Assembly (NCBI GenBank): GCA_026705765.1
Contig: JAPPAB010000104.1
Location: 124,001 to 188,000, forward strand
DNA length: 64,000 nucleotides
From: Gemmatimonadota bacterium
GTDB lineage: Bacteria; Latescibacterota; UBA2968
Reading direction: 5' to 3'
This document shows positions 52,336 to 61,378 of this stretch, in pieces (the first letter of the stretch is position 1; every line of letters begins with the position of its first letter). The position numbers and the translations under genes were made by a program. The notes under the pieces are model-generated. The model made no database searches. It had not been told where the DNA came from and saw nothing but the letters and a program-made list of their open reading frames with translations.

Positions 52336-53457
52336 TCAGAAACTAATCGCGGCACTCACCATCTGCACGGGATCGGTGAAAGTCGTATTGAAATGCTTGA
52401 ACGCATAATCGATGCGAACGCCTTTCCCTGCCTCGGTTTTGTAATCAATACCGGCACCGAACGAATAATCTTCCAGATCGTGATTGTTCTTATACCCACC
52501 GCGCAGGGAAAAACCCATCGCAGAGGTCGCCTGCTTGAACCGATATTCTACACCCACAAGCGTGCGCTCGTCGAAATCTATCGGACTGTGGATCTCAGTG
52601 ACCAAATTCAGATGATGCGGCACAGGGATTCGGCCAAACAGCGAAATCATATCGAAGACAAAACCCAGACGGAACGACCGGGGCAACTCGAAATGCTCGC
52701 GCTGGAACTGAGACTCTCCTCCCGGACTGAAATTCCGCACACTCATAGCAATCACCATATTCCGGAATCCCGTATTGAAATAGGTCCCGATATCCACGGC
52801 AAAAGCATTGAGATCATTCGACTGAGTTTGCCGACTGCCAGCGACAAAGACCTCACTCGATCCCAGACCCTGATGAGCGAAACGCGCCATTGCCCCTACC
52901 GAAAATCGATCGGTAATCTGAAAACCCCAGCCTGCGGACAGGGCGTAATTCGTCGTAGTAAATGTACCCGTCTCCGTGAACCCTACACTGGCGGGATCGG
53001 GATTGATCTTAGTACCATTGATCTCTCCCGCGCTGTGCGTGACAAAGCCCACGCCAAAGGTACCCGGTGCATTTGGGAGTTTGAAAACCGCACCGGCAAC
53101 CTGGTGATTCGTTTCAAAAATCCATTGGGCATGGGTAAAAAACGCCTGTCGTTCGTGTACGAACCCCAGCAGACCCGGATTTAGAAACACCGCACCCGAC
53201 GCATCGCCGATCAGACCCGCGCCCGCATCGGCCATTGCGGCTCGCCGCGCATCTGTGGAAAATCCGAGAAACACAAAACCGCTCTGCGCGGATTTCACGC
53301 CCGAAGGTCTGACTTCTTCCTGATTTGGATAAATGGGTTCCAGATCGCGAATCTTTTCGCCGCCGAGAACCCGGGGATCTTCAAATTGTGCATTGGCCTG
53401 CACGCCGGAAAGGACGAATGCCAGCAGACAGACCCAGATAATATTATGTAATTTCAC
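52336..53457 (-). CDS. PorV/PorQ-family outer-membrane protein (FadL-like barrel)
   Basis: A 373-residue exported barrel protein: signal peptide ending QANA, then FSTDARRAAMADAGAGLIGD and GAVFLNPGLLGF, the N-terminal signature of PorV/PorQ relatives (FadL fold), followed by paired strands to a terminal SAAISF. PorV is the outer-membrane shuttle that carries type IX secretion cargo to its attachment site. GTG start at 53457 with AGGAGG five bases upstream. It is the last gene of TonB receptor - FlgD-tailed protein - PorV-like, an arrangement I know from uncultured FCB-group genomes. Whether it serves type IX secretion here is an inference. Confidence 0.85.
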   Translation of the reverse strand: MKLHNIIWVCLLAFVLSGVQANAQFEDPRVLGGEKIRDLEPIYPNQEEVRPSGVKSAQSGFVFLGFSTDARRAAMADAGAGLIGDASGAVFLNPGLLGFVHERQAFFTHAQWIFETNHQVAGAVFKLPNAPGTFGVGFVTHSAGEINGTKINPDPASVGFTETGTFTTTNYALSAGWGFQITDRFSVGAMARFAHQGLGSSEVFVAGSRQTQSNDLNAFAVDIGTYFNTGFRNMVIAMSVRNFSPGGESQFQREHFELPRSFRLGFVFDMISLFGRIPVPHHLNLVTEIHSPIDFDERTLVGVEYRFKQATSAMGFSLRGGYKNNHDLEDYSFGAGIDYKTEAGKGVRIDYAFKHFNTTFTDPVQMVSAAISF

Positions 53458-53476
53458 AACAGCCTCCTCGTCTGAC

Positions 53477-55696
53477 CTACCGAATAACCACGAACTTCTC
53501 GATATCGGTTTCGCCCGTGTCGGGATTGGTAATATGCGCTACGTACACGCCACTGACAATAAACTGGTTGTTGTCATTTGCCATCAGCGGCCACTCCTCG
53601 TCGCCCGAACCCGAAACGTGATCGAGCCGCGTGACCAGGTCGCCCTGAAGCGTAAAGATCCGAATAATGGCCCGAGCGGGCAGATTCACAAAGAGCAACT
53701 TGTTGGGCTGCCCCGTGAAGTTAAAACCGCCATCCGACAAATTGCCACCCAAAATACTGTAGGGATTGGGCACGACGCGAACGCTTGTCAGATCGTTGAC
53801 AGGAGCAGAAAATGGACTCACGCCATTGCCGAGACCGCGCGTGGCAAAAATACTGCTCTCTTGCCCATCGGCATCCACAGCCGTCACTGCGTAGAAATAC
53901 CGCTCGCCGCGCACGACATCTGTGTCGGTATAGCTGGTTCCCGTAATAAGCGTATTGCCATTGACCGCTATCGGAGGATCGGGCAAATTGGTCTCATGAC
54001 CGACCATCTTGTAGAGATTGTAGCCCACGGCATCGGAAACCGCCGACCATTCGATCTCATTTTGCGCGGGACCCGATTTGTAAGCCACATTGGAAGGCCA
54101 CGACGGACCGAGGGGAAGACTCGGCGCCATCCCGATGGGCCACGACACTTCCTTGCCCTGCACTGTGCCGTTAACCGTGCGGCGATTTGCCCATGCCTGT
54201 CGCGCCAGTTCCACGCCCTTCATCAGTGAATCCTGTCCGCTATTGAGAAAAGCCTCTTTCTGATCAAAAGAAATCGAACCATTGGCCCACTGCGCGCCAA
54301 CGCGCTTGTTCTCATCTGCATGCGGGCCAGCCACGACCCAGGCTTCTACGATATGAACCCACTCTCCGGGTTTCATATCCCACGGTCCCCAGGTCATCTG
54401 AAATGCCCACATATCGACAGACGTGGGTTGGTAGTCGGGCGCGTCACTCTGGAAAATGCGTTGATCGCGCGTCGTCCCCGGCTCCACGATAAAGTCATAG
54501 ACCTCGGGGCGGGTATTCCCATCTGAAGAGCGCCAGCTGGAGCCTTCAACGCGCTTTATCAGACGGGGTTGAGAGGATTCAGAGTTTGGATCGTTGATAA
54601 ACCAGTTGTTCCCATCGGACAAATCTTCAAAAGTCGTGGGATTTTGCGAGACGTAGAGCCAGACCTTGCCCTTGTATTCGGACTCTAAAAACTCGCCAGC
54701 CGAAATCCGCGCTGCCTTGGCCAGTTCGAGTGCCTCGTGACCTTCAGCGGGCGCCGGTTCGCCGCGATCATCGCCATCCGAGCGATATCCAGCTTTGTTG
54801 GCCGAATCGGCGTCTCTTGCATAGAAGAGCTTTTGCTCGTCGTCGTAAAAATAAAGCTCATCCCATTCGCCGAGCGCGCCGAGATTTGCCGTGAAGTGGC
54901 GCGAGCCTGTCTCTACTGAACCCGGATCCCGCACCTCGCCGGCTGGACCTTGCCCGCCGCCCCTCTGGATGTACGCGTTTTGCCCGATATAAAGATTATT
55001 AAACACCGGATTGGCCGTGCTCGACTCGGGGCTCGGCGCAGAGCCGCGCGCGCCCACTCTTGAATCGGGAACATTGGGCGGATCGGGACGGCCATAACTC
55101 CGGATCAGAATAAACATCTCATCCTGCTCTGGACTTTGCCAGGCATAGAGCCTGCGCCGCTCCGTGAGACCACCCGCATACCCCACTTCGAGCGGGATCA
55201 ACAGATCGGCAGTCAGATCCGGGATCACCTGATCGAGGCGGTCGGGGAAAATCGTCCACAGCGTCTGAGACAAGTTCACGCCATCTTGCGTAACAGTTGG
55301 CGGCTGGTTGCGATAAATTTTTGGCGTAAGACCATCGCCGAGTTCAAAATGCGTGCGCGTAAAATCCCGCGCGTCTTCCTTATAGTCATTTACAAACTTT
55401 GTAAATGGCTTGCCCAGCAACTCGGGCTGATCGCCTTGAAATGGCTCAAAATAGGAAGGAACATTAAAATCTTCTATGGCAAACTGCCACCACCCGTCCA
55501 TAACCCGCGCATTTTCAGTACGGACATCGGGATTGGTGACACCCGTAGCCCGTCCACCCGGGGAATTGATAATGACGAAATAGTCGATACTGGGCCAGTT
55601 TCCCCACATCCTTCCGATCCATTGTGCGCTGGCATCGCTCAATGGCATGAGCAAAGCAGCGAATATCAGAAGTGTTGTAAATCGTCTTTGTATCAC
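53477..55696 (-). CDS. Secreted protein with fibronectin-like part and FlgD-like type IX sorting domain
   Basis: A 739-residue exported protein, signal peptide ending DASA. The first 500 residues are unassigned, rich in Pro, Asp and aromatic residues. A fibronectin-III-like module lies at about 565-650 (EIEWSAVSDAVGYNLYKMV, TDVVRGERYFYAVTAVDADG), then a C-terminal FlgD/type IX sorting-like domain (SVRVVPNPYS, IIRIFTLQGDLV, VSGVYVAHITNP) ending KFVVIR. Start is GTG at 55696 with AGGAG six bases upstream; an ATG is not available in frame nearby. It sits between a TonB receptor and the PorV-like gene, so it may be a surface-exposed partner exported by that route. Confidence 0.82.
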   Translation of the reverse strand: MIQRRFTTLLIFAALLMPLSDASAQWIGRMWGNWPSIDYFVIINSPGGRATGVTNPDVRTENARVMDGWWQFAIEDFNVPSYFEPFQGDQPELLGKPFTKFVNDYKEDARDFTRTHFELGDGLTPKIYRNQPPTVTQDGVNLSQTLWTIFPDRLDQVIPDLTADLLIPLEVGYAGGLTERRRLYAWQSPEQDEMFILIRSYGRPDPPNVPDSRVGARGSAPSPESSTANPVFNNLYIGQNAYIQRGGGQGPAGEVRDPGSVETGSRHFTANLGALGEWDELYFYDDEQKLFYARDADSANKAGYRSDGDDRGEPAPAEGHEALELAKAARISAGEFLESEYKGKVWLYVSQNPTTFEDLSDGNNWFINDPNSESSQPRLIKRVEGSSWRSSDGNTRPEVYDFIVEPGTTRDQRIFQSDAPDYQPTSVDMWAFQMTWGPWDMKPGEWVHIVEAWVVAGPHADENKRVGAQWANGSISFDQKEAFLNSGQDSLMKGVELARQAWANRRTVNGTVQGKEVSWPIGMAPSLPLGPSWPSNVAYKSGPAQNEIEWSAVSDAVGYNLYKMVGHETNLPDPPIAVNGNTLITGTSYTDTDVVRGERYFYAVTAVDADGQESSIFATRGLGNGVSPFSAPVNDLTSVRVVPNPYSILGGNLSDGGFNFTGQPNKLLFVNLPARAIIRIFTLQGDLVTRLDHVSGSGDEEWPLMANDNNQFIVSGVYVAHITNPDTGETDIEKFVVIR

Positions 55697-55750
55697 ATTT
55701 CTCTCCTATACATTAAGACGTAAACGTGAAAAAAAATTAAAGATGCCCTC

Positions 55751-55799
55751 CCAGCCCCTCCCCGCACAAGCGAAGCCCGAACGGGGAAGGAGGGGTAGG
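55751..55799 (-). other. GC-rich hairpin between receptor and FlgD-tailed gene
   Basis: CCCCTCCCCG (55755-55764) faces CGGGG-AA-GGAGGGG (55782-55795) across a 17-base loop. On the minus strand it is followed by a T-rich stretch (55734-55745). It could be a partial terminator or an mRNA-processing and stability element that lowers expression of the downstream genes. It stands out from the surrounding sequence by its C and G runs. Confidence 0.45.
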
Positions 55800-55822
55800 T
55801 CCCAAGAAATTAAAACAGCTTC

Positions 55823-58800
55823 TCAGAAACTAAACCTGGCGCCAAACGTAATATCTCGCCGGTCGCTAAAGAGGAGCGAAGGACGTCGCATATCCGGAAA
55901 ATCCAGGACATCGGTACCCGGTCGCTTGCCTTCTTGCAACTTGCCATTTGAATCTACTGTCCAGCCTATCGATTCCATATACGCGCGGAAGCGATTGCCA
56001 GTACTCGTGCCTTGATATACAAAGGCCTGCCCACCGCTGAAGCTCCCCACGCCACCTCTGGGCGTGTCTTCGGGCGCAGTCCCAAAAAGGTCGTTGCGAT
56101 TGCCGCCGCCCAGGGTGTGCGTATTTTGGAAGTTGAGCGGGTTGGAAATCTCTACGAACAGCATAGGCGATCCCGGCATATCGAACATCTTGGAAATGCG
56201 CAGGTGCGCGGCGTATTCATCGACCCACTGCGCGTTGAGCACATTGATCAGCGAAGCATCTGCATTGCCTGGATTGTAGTTGAACCACTCTCCCGCCTCG
56301 CGATCAAGGTAGAAACCGAAATTCCAACCGCCCTTGAGCATCCGCTGTTCGCCGCCGTAATCGAGGGGCGTTCGGAAATTGCCGCCCAATTTTATCTGAG
56401 GCTTTGCCTTGAATGGCGGCGCGGCATTGTTCGGGTTACCCTCAAGCACGGTTATCGAAGGTGTTGAAACCGTCTTCGCATCGCGGATATCTTGCCACGC
56501 TGTGTTGCGAACCCGCGCCTGGCGAATATCATAAGACAAGAAACCAGTAAAGAACTGGCCCCGCGTCTTCTGCAACTTCAGTTCCAGCCCGCGCGCATCA
56601 GTCACAAAGGCATTTTGCGTGTTGCGAGGAGCGCCCGTGTTAAATGCGCCCCTGATCCGCACGGCGGGCCAGGCTTCGTTCTCGCCATCTTTGAAATAAA
56701 CCGTTCCCGTCAAAAGATACTGCCCCTGGAAGCTGCGTTCATATCCCATTTCATACTGAATCGTGCGCTCCATCTTCATCCACGGATTGCCAAAAAACTC
56801 CAGCGACTGTCCCAAACCGCTCTGCGTGCGATACATATCGCGTGTGTTCACAATCTGGTTAAAGTGCCCGTAGTTGATGAACATTTTGCTCAAATCCGTA
56901 ATCGGATAAGACGCGCCAAAACGGGGGCTGAAAGCCCAATCAGTTGGCGGGCGCACCTTGCGCACCGCGCGATAAACAGCTTCGGCATCTCTGCCAAACC
57001 ACGGGAAATGGGTTTCATTTGGAAGGTCAAAATAAAGGTCGGGGCGATGCCAATCCAGACGAACACCGGCATTGACTACGATATCGCGATACTCCATCCT
57101 GTCCTGGAAAAAGACGCCGCCGAAGATCGGGGTTTTCACAAAATAGTTGTTGTGGTCACCCGTAGCGCCGCCCGACGGCACATCCGATTCATTGAAAACG
57201 CCATCCCCGTTGATATCGCCACCACTGGGCAGGTCCGGATCGCTGCGCCCGGTCCACGGAAAGACCACGTCATCGGTTGAACTGACGCGCGGGCCTTCGT
57301 ACTCATCCTTGTAAATGGGATCGCTGAACTCGGGAACTGCGGCTGGCACCATACCCCGATTTTCGTGCAAATTGAAGTGATGCACCTGCACACCGGCTTT
57401 AATCTGGTGATGCGGGGTAATCTGGCTGGTGAAATCAGCCGTAATATCGAGATCATCCATGGTGGACCAGTCGCCTGCGCGGCTATTGCCGCCACCGCCC
57501 TGCATTAGGAAAAGACCGAGAATATCCTGACCACCGGGCTTGTAATTCCAGCCAAAGGGCGCTTCGTTTAGAACCACGGCACCCCGCGATCTGGCCGCAT
57601 CGGCACTATTCTCATCAACCTGTTCCATCGAACCATCTGTGTGGATGGCCATTGCGGGCGCGTTGGTCAGTTTTTGCGGATGCCATTGCGTAGTCCAATC
57701 CACATTCCCAAACCGCGCCGTCAAGTTGTAAAACGTCTTGGCCGACAAAGTGTGTGTCCAGGAGACCAACCCGTGATTGCGCTCAATTTGCATCTTCTGG
57801 TAATCGGCAGCGGGCATAAACATGCGCGAATGGGTGTAGTTCTCAAAAACCGCCTGCTGTGTGCGCTGTGGCACGCCCACATTATTGCCCTGATGGCTCC
57901 CGTGCTGGAACCCCCGGATATACTGCACACTCAATTTGGTCGTGGCCGTGGGGGTAAACGTCAGCTTGAGTTGTGTGGTATTGTCCCGATAAGAAACCGT
58001 GCCCACATCAAAGGGATAGGCCATGCGCTCTTTGCGGCTCGACGCCGTGAATCCCACCTTGTCTTTCAAAATTGGGCCACCAACCGTAATATCCCACAAA
58101 TAATCGTAATCGCGGTCTTCCGGGTTTGCGTTAAACGGACCATCGGCATACGGATCGTCTCCGTCATGACTCCGATGCTGCCAGGCCCATATCCCTCTGG
58201 CCTGCTCAACAGTGGTAATGGGATCGCCACTTACGCCAGCCGTCCATTGTGTGCCACCGGCTGTGCGATTTGCGAGTTCCTGATTCCAGCCAATAAAGTC
58301 CGGCTCACCATCTCCATTGCGGTCCTCGGTAGGACTATTGGACTGAAAACGCCCCACATCCCACCAGTTTTCTTCAGAATAAAGATTTGGCCCAAAGTGC
58401 TTCTTGCCAGCGGGATTGTACGTACCTTCTGCAGAAATAAAAAATTGGCTGGGTTCTTTGGTCACAAAGTTCACGACGCCACCGCGGATATTCCCGTATT
58501 CGGCATTAAAACCACCTGTGAGCACCTGAACCTGCTTGATCGCGGTCTTTGAAAAAGATGTATAAGCGCGCTGATGGCGATTGTCCGCCGCGGTCACGCC
58601 GTCCATATTAAAACCGATGTTCATGGCGTTTTCACCGCGAATGGTGATACCCCATGCATCTTTATCTAAACCCACCTGCGTGGCAACCTGATCCCGAATG
58701 CGCGCACCAACGGGAATTGTCTCGAGTTGCTCCTGCGTAATCGCCTGCTGCGCATACGATACGTCCATCTGAACCGGATCGAGATCGGCTGTCACCACAA

Positions 58801-59170
58801 TAGCGTCCAACTCGACCGTCGATTCCTTGAGTTGGAAGTCAACCGTCGCGGTGCGGTCTAAAAGCACTTCCACCTCGGTCTTGGAAACGCTCTGATAACC
58901 CACGAGAGAAGCTCGCACTTCGTAAATGCCCGGCGACACGCGCAAAATAAAATACTCGCCGTTGACATCGACCGTCGCGCCCATCTTTGTACCTACCACC
59001 ACGACATTGGCTCCAGGCAACGGCTCGCCAGAATCCGCGTCTGTAACGCGCCCGGCGATCTTCCCCGTGGTCTGTGCATGCAACCCAACCGGTAAGGCAA
59101 GCAACACTGTACACAACAGTGCCACCCAAAATCCCGGCGGACGAAAAACATCGCTGTAAACGTTCTTCAT
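55823..59170 (-). CDS. TonB-dependent receptor, SusC-like with carboxypeptidase-like domain
   Basis: A 1115-residue outer-membrane receptor. Signal peptide ending LHAQ, then a carboxypeptidase-regulatory-like domain (GRVTDADSGEPLPGANVVVV ... SLVGYQSVSKTEVEVLLD), the linker ELDAIVVTA, a plug domain (QLETIPVGARIRDQVATQV, ITIRGENAMNIGFNMDGV, GGFNAEYGNIRGGVVNF) and a long barrel ending GARFSF. It is of the size usual for SusC-type receptors. A promoter (59.25 kb) and the strong ribosome site AGGAGG (5-6 bases before ATG 59170) head the operon that includes the FlgD-tailed protein and the PorV-like protein. No SusD homologue is seen. Ligand unknown. Confidence 0.94.
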   Translation of the reverse strand: MKNVYSDVFRPPGFWVALLCTVLLALPVGLHAQTTGKIAGRVTDADSGEPLPGANVVVVGTKMGATVDVNGEYFILRVSPGIYEVRASLVGYQSVSKTEVEVLLDRTATVDFQLKESTVELDAIVVTADLDPVQMDVSYAQQAITQEQLETIPVGARIRDQVATQVGLDKDAWGITIRGENAMNIGFNMDGVTAADNRHQRAYTSFSKTAIKQVQVLTGGFNAEYGNIRGGVVNFVTKEPSQFFISAEGTYNPAGKKHFGPNLYSEENWWDVGRFQSNSPTEDRNGDGEPDFIGWNQELANRTAGGTQWTAGVSGDPITTVEQARGIWAWQHRSHDGDDPYADGPFNANPEDRDYDYLWDITVGGPILKDKVGFTASSRKERMAYPFDVGTVSYRDNTTQLKLTFTPTATTKLSVQYIRGFQHGSHQGNNVGVPQRTQQAVFENYTHSRMFMPAADYQKMQIERNHGLVSWTHTLSAKTFYNLTARFGNVDWTTQWHPQKLTNAPAMAIHTDGSMEQVDENSADAARSRGAVVLNEAPFGWNYKPGGQDILGLFLMQGGGGNSRAGDWSTMDDLDITADFTSQITPHHQIKAGVQVHHFNLHENRGMVPAAVPEFSDPIYKDEYEGPRVSSTDDVVFPWTGRSDPDLPSGGDINGDGVFNESDVPSGGATGDHNNYFVKTPIFGGVFFQDRMEYRDIVVNAGVRLDWHRPDLYFDLPNETHFPWFGRDAEAVYRAVRKVRPPTDWAFSPRFGASYPITDLSKMFINYGHFNQIVNTRDMYRTQSGLGQSLEFFGNPWMKMERTIQYEMGYERSFQGQYLLTGTVYFKDGENEAWPAVRIRGAFNTGAPRNTQNAFVTDARGLELKLQKTRGQFFTGFLSYDIRQARVRNTAWQDIRDAKTVSTPSITVLEGNPNNAAPPFKAKPQIKLGGNFRTPLDYGGEQRMLKGGWNFGFYLDREAGEWFNYNPGNADASLINVLNAQWVDEYAAHLRISKMFDMPGSPMLFVEISNPLNFQNTHTLGGGNRNDLFGTAPEDTPRGGVGSFSGGQAFVYQGTSTGNRFRAYMESIGWTVDSNGKLQEGKRPGTDVLDFPDMRRPSLLFSDRRDITFGARFSF

Positions 59171-59243
59171 GCTCTACCTCCTTTGGGGGTGAAAAAACTG
59201 CGACGAAAAAACAATACTGTTTTATAGCTCTACACCGAATATA

Positions 59244-59272
59244 AGTTTATAGACTCCAATTCCTATTGTCAA
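59244..59272 (-). promoter_or_regulatory. Sigma70-type promoter for the TonB receptor operon
   Basis: On the minus strand, TTGACA (59272-59267), a 17-base spacer, then TAAACT (59249-59244), 74 bases before the ATG at 59170. The -35 box is the mirror of a plus-strand TTGTCA at the same bases. Confidence 0.6.
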
Positions 59273-59294
59273 GTGAAAGTTCACCCATTATCTT
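59266..59294 (+). promoter_or_regulatory. Possible divergent promoter for the GH127-like gene
   Basis: TTGTCA at 59266-59271, a 17-base spacer, then TATCTT at 59289-59294, about 68 bases before the ATG at 59362. Its -35 box lies on the same bases as that of the opposite-strand receptor promoter, so the two would compete for polymerase. Confidence 0.45.
59273..59284. promoter_or_regulatory. GTGAA-N2-TTCAC inverted repeat, possible operator
   Basis: A perfect 5+5 palindrome, GTGAAAGTTCAC, lies directly beside the shared -35 box of the two divergent promoters. The same half-sites with the same spacing recur at 61318-61329 in front of the STAS gene. Confidence 0.4.
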
Positions 59295-59296
59295 AC

Positions 59297-59328
59297 AAAA
59301 AAAAAGGGATTTATAAATATCAAATCCC
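59297..59328 (-). terminator. Minus-strand intrinsic terminator with no obvious gene upstream
   Basis: A 7-bp perfect stem (GGGATTT 59306-59312 with AAATCCC 59322-59328) is followed on the minus strand by nine Ts. The nearest minus-strand gene upstream is the STAS gene, 1.6 kb away, and the terminator lies inside the 5' leader of the plus-strand GH127-like gene. It would stop transcripts running antisense through that gene before they reach the receptor promoter. Confidence 0.7.
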
Positions 59329-59361
59329 CGTGAAATCCACCCTTAAACAGGCCCTCACAAA

Positions 59362-60906
59362 ATGAAACTCTCCAACATCAACACCACCGACATCACCGAC
59401 GCAATCCGCCTGGGCTGCCGAATGATGAGCAATGTCTTCAACGCGGACGACAACGACATACCCTTCTTCAGTTCCGAAGTCAGCCCAAATCCGCAACTGC
59501 GGTTCAGCGGCGTCCACACAGAATCGCACGTGCCTGGCCGACACCTCAACGCATTGCTCAACGCCGAAGATGCAGGCGGCATCTCTGTGGATCCCGATGC
59601 CATTGAAAAACACGCCAACGCCGCCTTCTTCTCCTACAGCGGACCGGTCGCGCTCCCCCTCAACCGCACGGAAATCGATGGACCGGTCAACAGCTTCACA
59701 ACCCACAATGTGCGCGAAGGCTTCCACGCCCTGTACTCGCTGGTCAAATATCGAAACTCCGATCGCGCTCGCGAAATCGCCGAAAACAGCATCCGGGACA
59801 TATTCGAACTATTCAAACCGGATTCGGGCTGGGACTTCAATCGCCTTGGGAATGAGCACGGCATAGAAGTGCGCGAAAATACCTTCATCACCGGAATCGC
59901 GCGATCAATCGGTCCCCTGGTCAAATACTACCGCGCCACGGGCTATGGGCCTGCGCTCGAACTCGCCGTAATCCTGAAAGAAAAGACGACCCGCGAATTC
60001 TTCCTCGAATCGGGCGCTTACGACCGCGAGAGCTTCGGACCGCATACCCATTCGACAACCTGCGTCATGTCTTCGCTCGCCCAACTCGCAGACCTTCTCG
60101 ACGACGCACAATTGCTCAACCGGGTCAAGGCATTTTACGACAATGGACTGTGGGAAATCCGCGATGAAATTGGATGGGTAATCGAGAATAGTGGAGATAA
60201 TGCGAGTCCCAACCGCGGAGAGATCAACAACACGGGCGATATTGTCGAAACAGCCCTGGTACTGGGCAGAAAGGGATATACCGAATACTTCGAAGACGCC
60301 GAACGCATCACGCGATGTCACATATTGCCCTCGCAATTGCGCGACAACAGCTTCATCGAAGACCCGCCCAATCCGCACAACATAGACGGGCTTCGCCAGG
60401 TCGCAGACCGGCATCTCGGCGGCTTCGGCTTCCCCGCCCCCTATGGTCATGCGCCCCTCGGCTTCGAGCGGATCAGCTTTAATACAGACATCGTAGGCGG
60501 AGGCGTCGGCTCACTCTGCGAAGTCCTGCGCGAAGCCGTACGCACCGAATCCTCGATCCACCGGGTGAATCTCCATTTCGATTGTGAAACCGATCATATC
60601 AAAGTCGAATCACCCTACACAAATGACTGCCTGAGAATCACCGTCAAATCCCCCGGACCTCTATATGTCCGCATCCCAACCTGGGTCAATCCGTCCGATA
60701 TCGCCGACCGCTCCACGTACTCCAATGGCTATCTCTTAATCCCCGAACCTTCGGTCAACACCCCCATCGAAATACGCTTTCCCCTCGCCGAGCGCGAAAT
60801 CGTATTGAAACACCGCACACGCGACATCAAAGTCCGCCTTAAAGGAGACTCCGTACTCGCGATGGAGAATCACGGCGCTGACCTGACCTATTTCGATCCT
60901 CTATAG
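59362..60906 (+). CDS. GH127-like (beta-L-arabinofuranosidase-type) alpha/alpha-barrel protein
   Basis: A 514-residue protein with no signal peptide, so probably cytoplasmic. Helical repeats (for example SNIDTxxx-type helices, HNVREGFHALYSLVKYRN) build an alpha/alpha barrel, and the C-terminal beta domain has ESPYTNDCLRITVKS and LYVRIPTWVNP, the region typical of GH127/DUF1680 proteins. Family enzymes use a Cys nucleophile in a zinc-like cluster near the C-terminus of the barrel; I cannot locate that cluster with confidence here, so enzymatic activity is uncertain. Divergent from the TonB receptor; the weak site AGG lies before the ATG. Confidence 0.65.
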   Translation: MKLSNINTTDITDAIRLGCRMMSNVFNADDNDIPFFSSEVSPNPQLRFSGVHTESHVPGRHLNALLNAEDAGGISVDPDAIEKHANAAFFSYSGPVALPLNRTEIDGPVNSFTTHNVREGFHALYSLVKYRNSDRAREIAENSIRDIFELFKPDSGWDFNRLGNEHGIEVRENTFITGIARSIGPLVKYYRATGYGPALELAVILKEKTTREFFLESGAYDRESFGPHTHSTTCVMSSLAQLADLLDDAQLLNRVKAFYDNGLWEIRDEIGWVIENSGDNASPNRGEINNTGDIVETALVLGRKGYTEYFEDAERITRCHILPSQLRDNSFIEDPPNPHNIDGLRQVADRHLGGFGFPAPYGHAPLGFERISFNTDIVGGGVGSLCEVLREAVRTESSIHRVNLHFDCETDHIKVESPYTNDCLRITVKSPGPLYVRIPTWVNPSDIADRSTYSNGYLLIPEPSVNTPIEIRFPLAEREIVLKHRTRDIKVRLKGDSVLAMENHGADLTYFDPL

Positions 60907-60934
60907 TTCAATAACGCCAGTCTTCATGAGCGAA
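60907..60934 (+). repeat. 28-bp direct repeat flanking the STAS gene, left copy
   Basis: Starts with TTCAATAACGCCAGTCTTCA at the base after the stop codon of the GH127-like gene. The copy at 61379-61406 differs at one base. The two copies bracket the STAS gene, 472 bp apart. Confidence 0.93.
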
Positions 60935-60957
60935 TAGCGCGAGCATCTTTTAGTAGA

Positions 60958-61299
60958 TCAACTGCTCTTGAATGCGTTAAGAGCCTCTTTCTGAGAGTCA
61001 TAGACAGCGACCAACCGATCAAAACGCCCGAGCGCCATAACCTTGCGAATTGGATCCGATAGGGCGCAAACTCCAAATTGCTTGCCCGATGCCTTAAATT
61101 CCCTGGCAAAGATCAGAAAAATCCGAATTCCCGCACTGCTGATAAAGGATACCTGTTCACAGTCCATGATCAATGCCTGCTCTCCCGGATCAATTCCAGA
61201 TTCCAGGGCACTATGCAATTCAGAAGCAGTGATACTGTCAATAGGACCACTGGGCAGTGCAATCAAGACTCCGTCTTTCCGCTCCCACTTAATATCCAC
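60958..61299 (-). CDS. STAS-domain protein, anti-sigma factor antagonist-like
   Basis: A 113-residue STAS protein of the SpoIIAA/RsbV kind, which releases a sigma factor or another target from its anti-factor when unphosphorylated. The N-terminal strand and core are GVLIALPSGPIDSITASEL and ALIMDCEQVSFISSAGIRIF; the Ser in ISSAG is the usual phosphorylation site. GTG start at 61299 with AGAGAGG nine bases upstream. No kinase or sigma gene is adjacent; the next gene upstream on this strand is an unrelated ATP-binding regulator. The gene lies between two 28-bp direct repeats and has a palindrome in its leader. Confidence 0.88.
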   Translation of the reverse strand: MDIKWERKDGVLIALPSGPIDSITASELHSALESGIDPGEQALIMDCEQVSFISSAGIRIFLIFAREFKASGKQFGVCALSDPIRKVMALGRFDRLVAVYDSQKEALNAFKSS

Positions 61300-61316
61300 T
61301 TGAATTTGCCTCTCTT

Positions 61317-61330
61317 AGTGAAATTTCACT
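61317..61330. promoter_or_regulatory. AGTGAAATTTCACT palindrome in the STAS gene leader
   Basis: A perfect 14-bp palindrome between a possible -10 box (TATACT, 61345-61340 on the minus strand) and the GTG start at 61299. Its core GTGAA-N2-TTCAC matches the one at 59273-59284. It could be an operator. Confidence 0.45.
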
Positions 61331-61378
61331 CTCTACAACAGTATAAAAATAATAAACGCGATTATTCTCTCTATTCCA

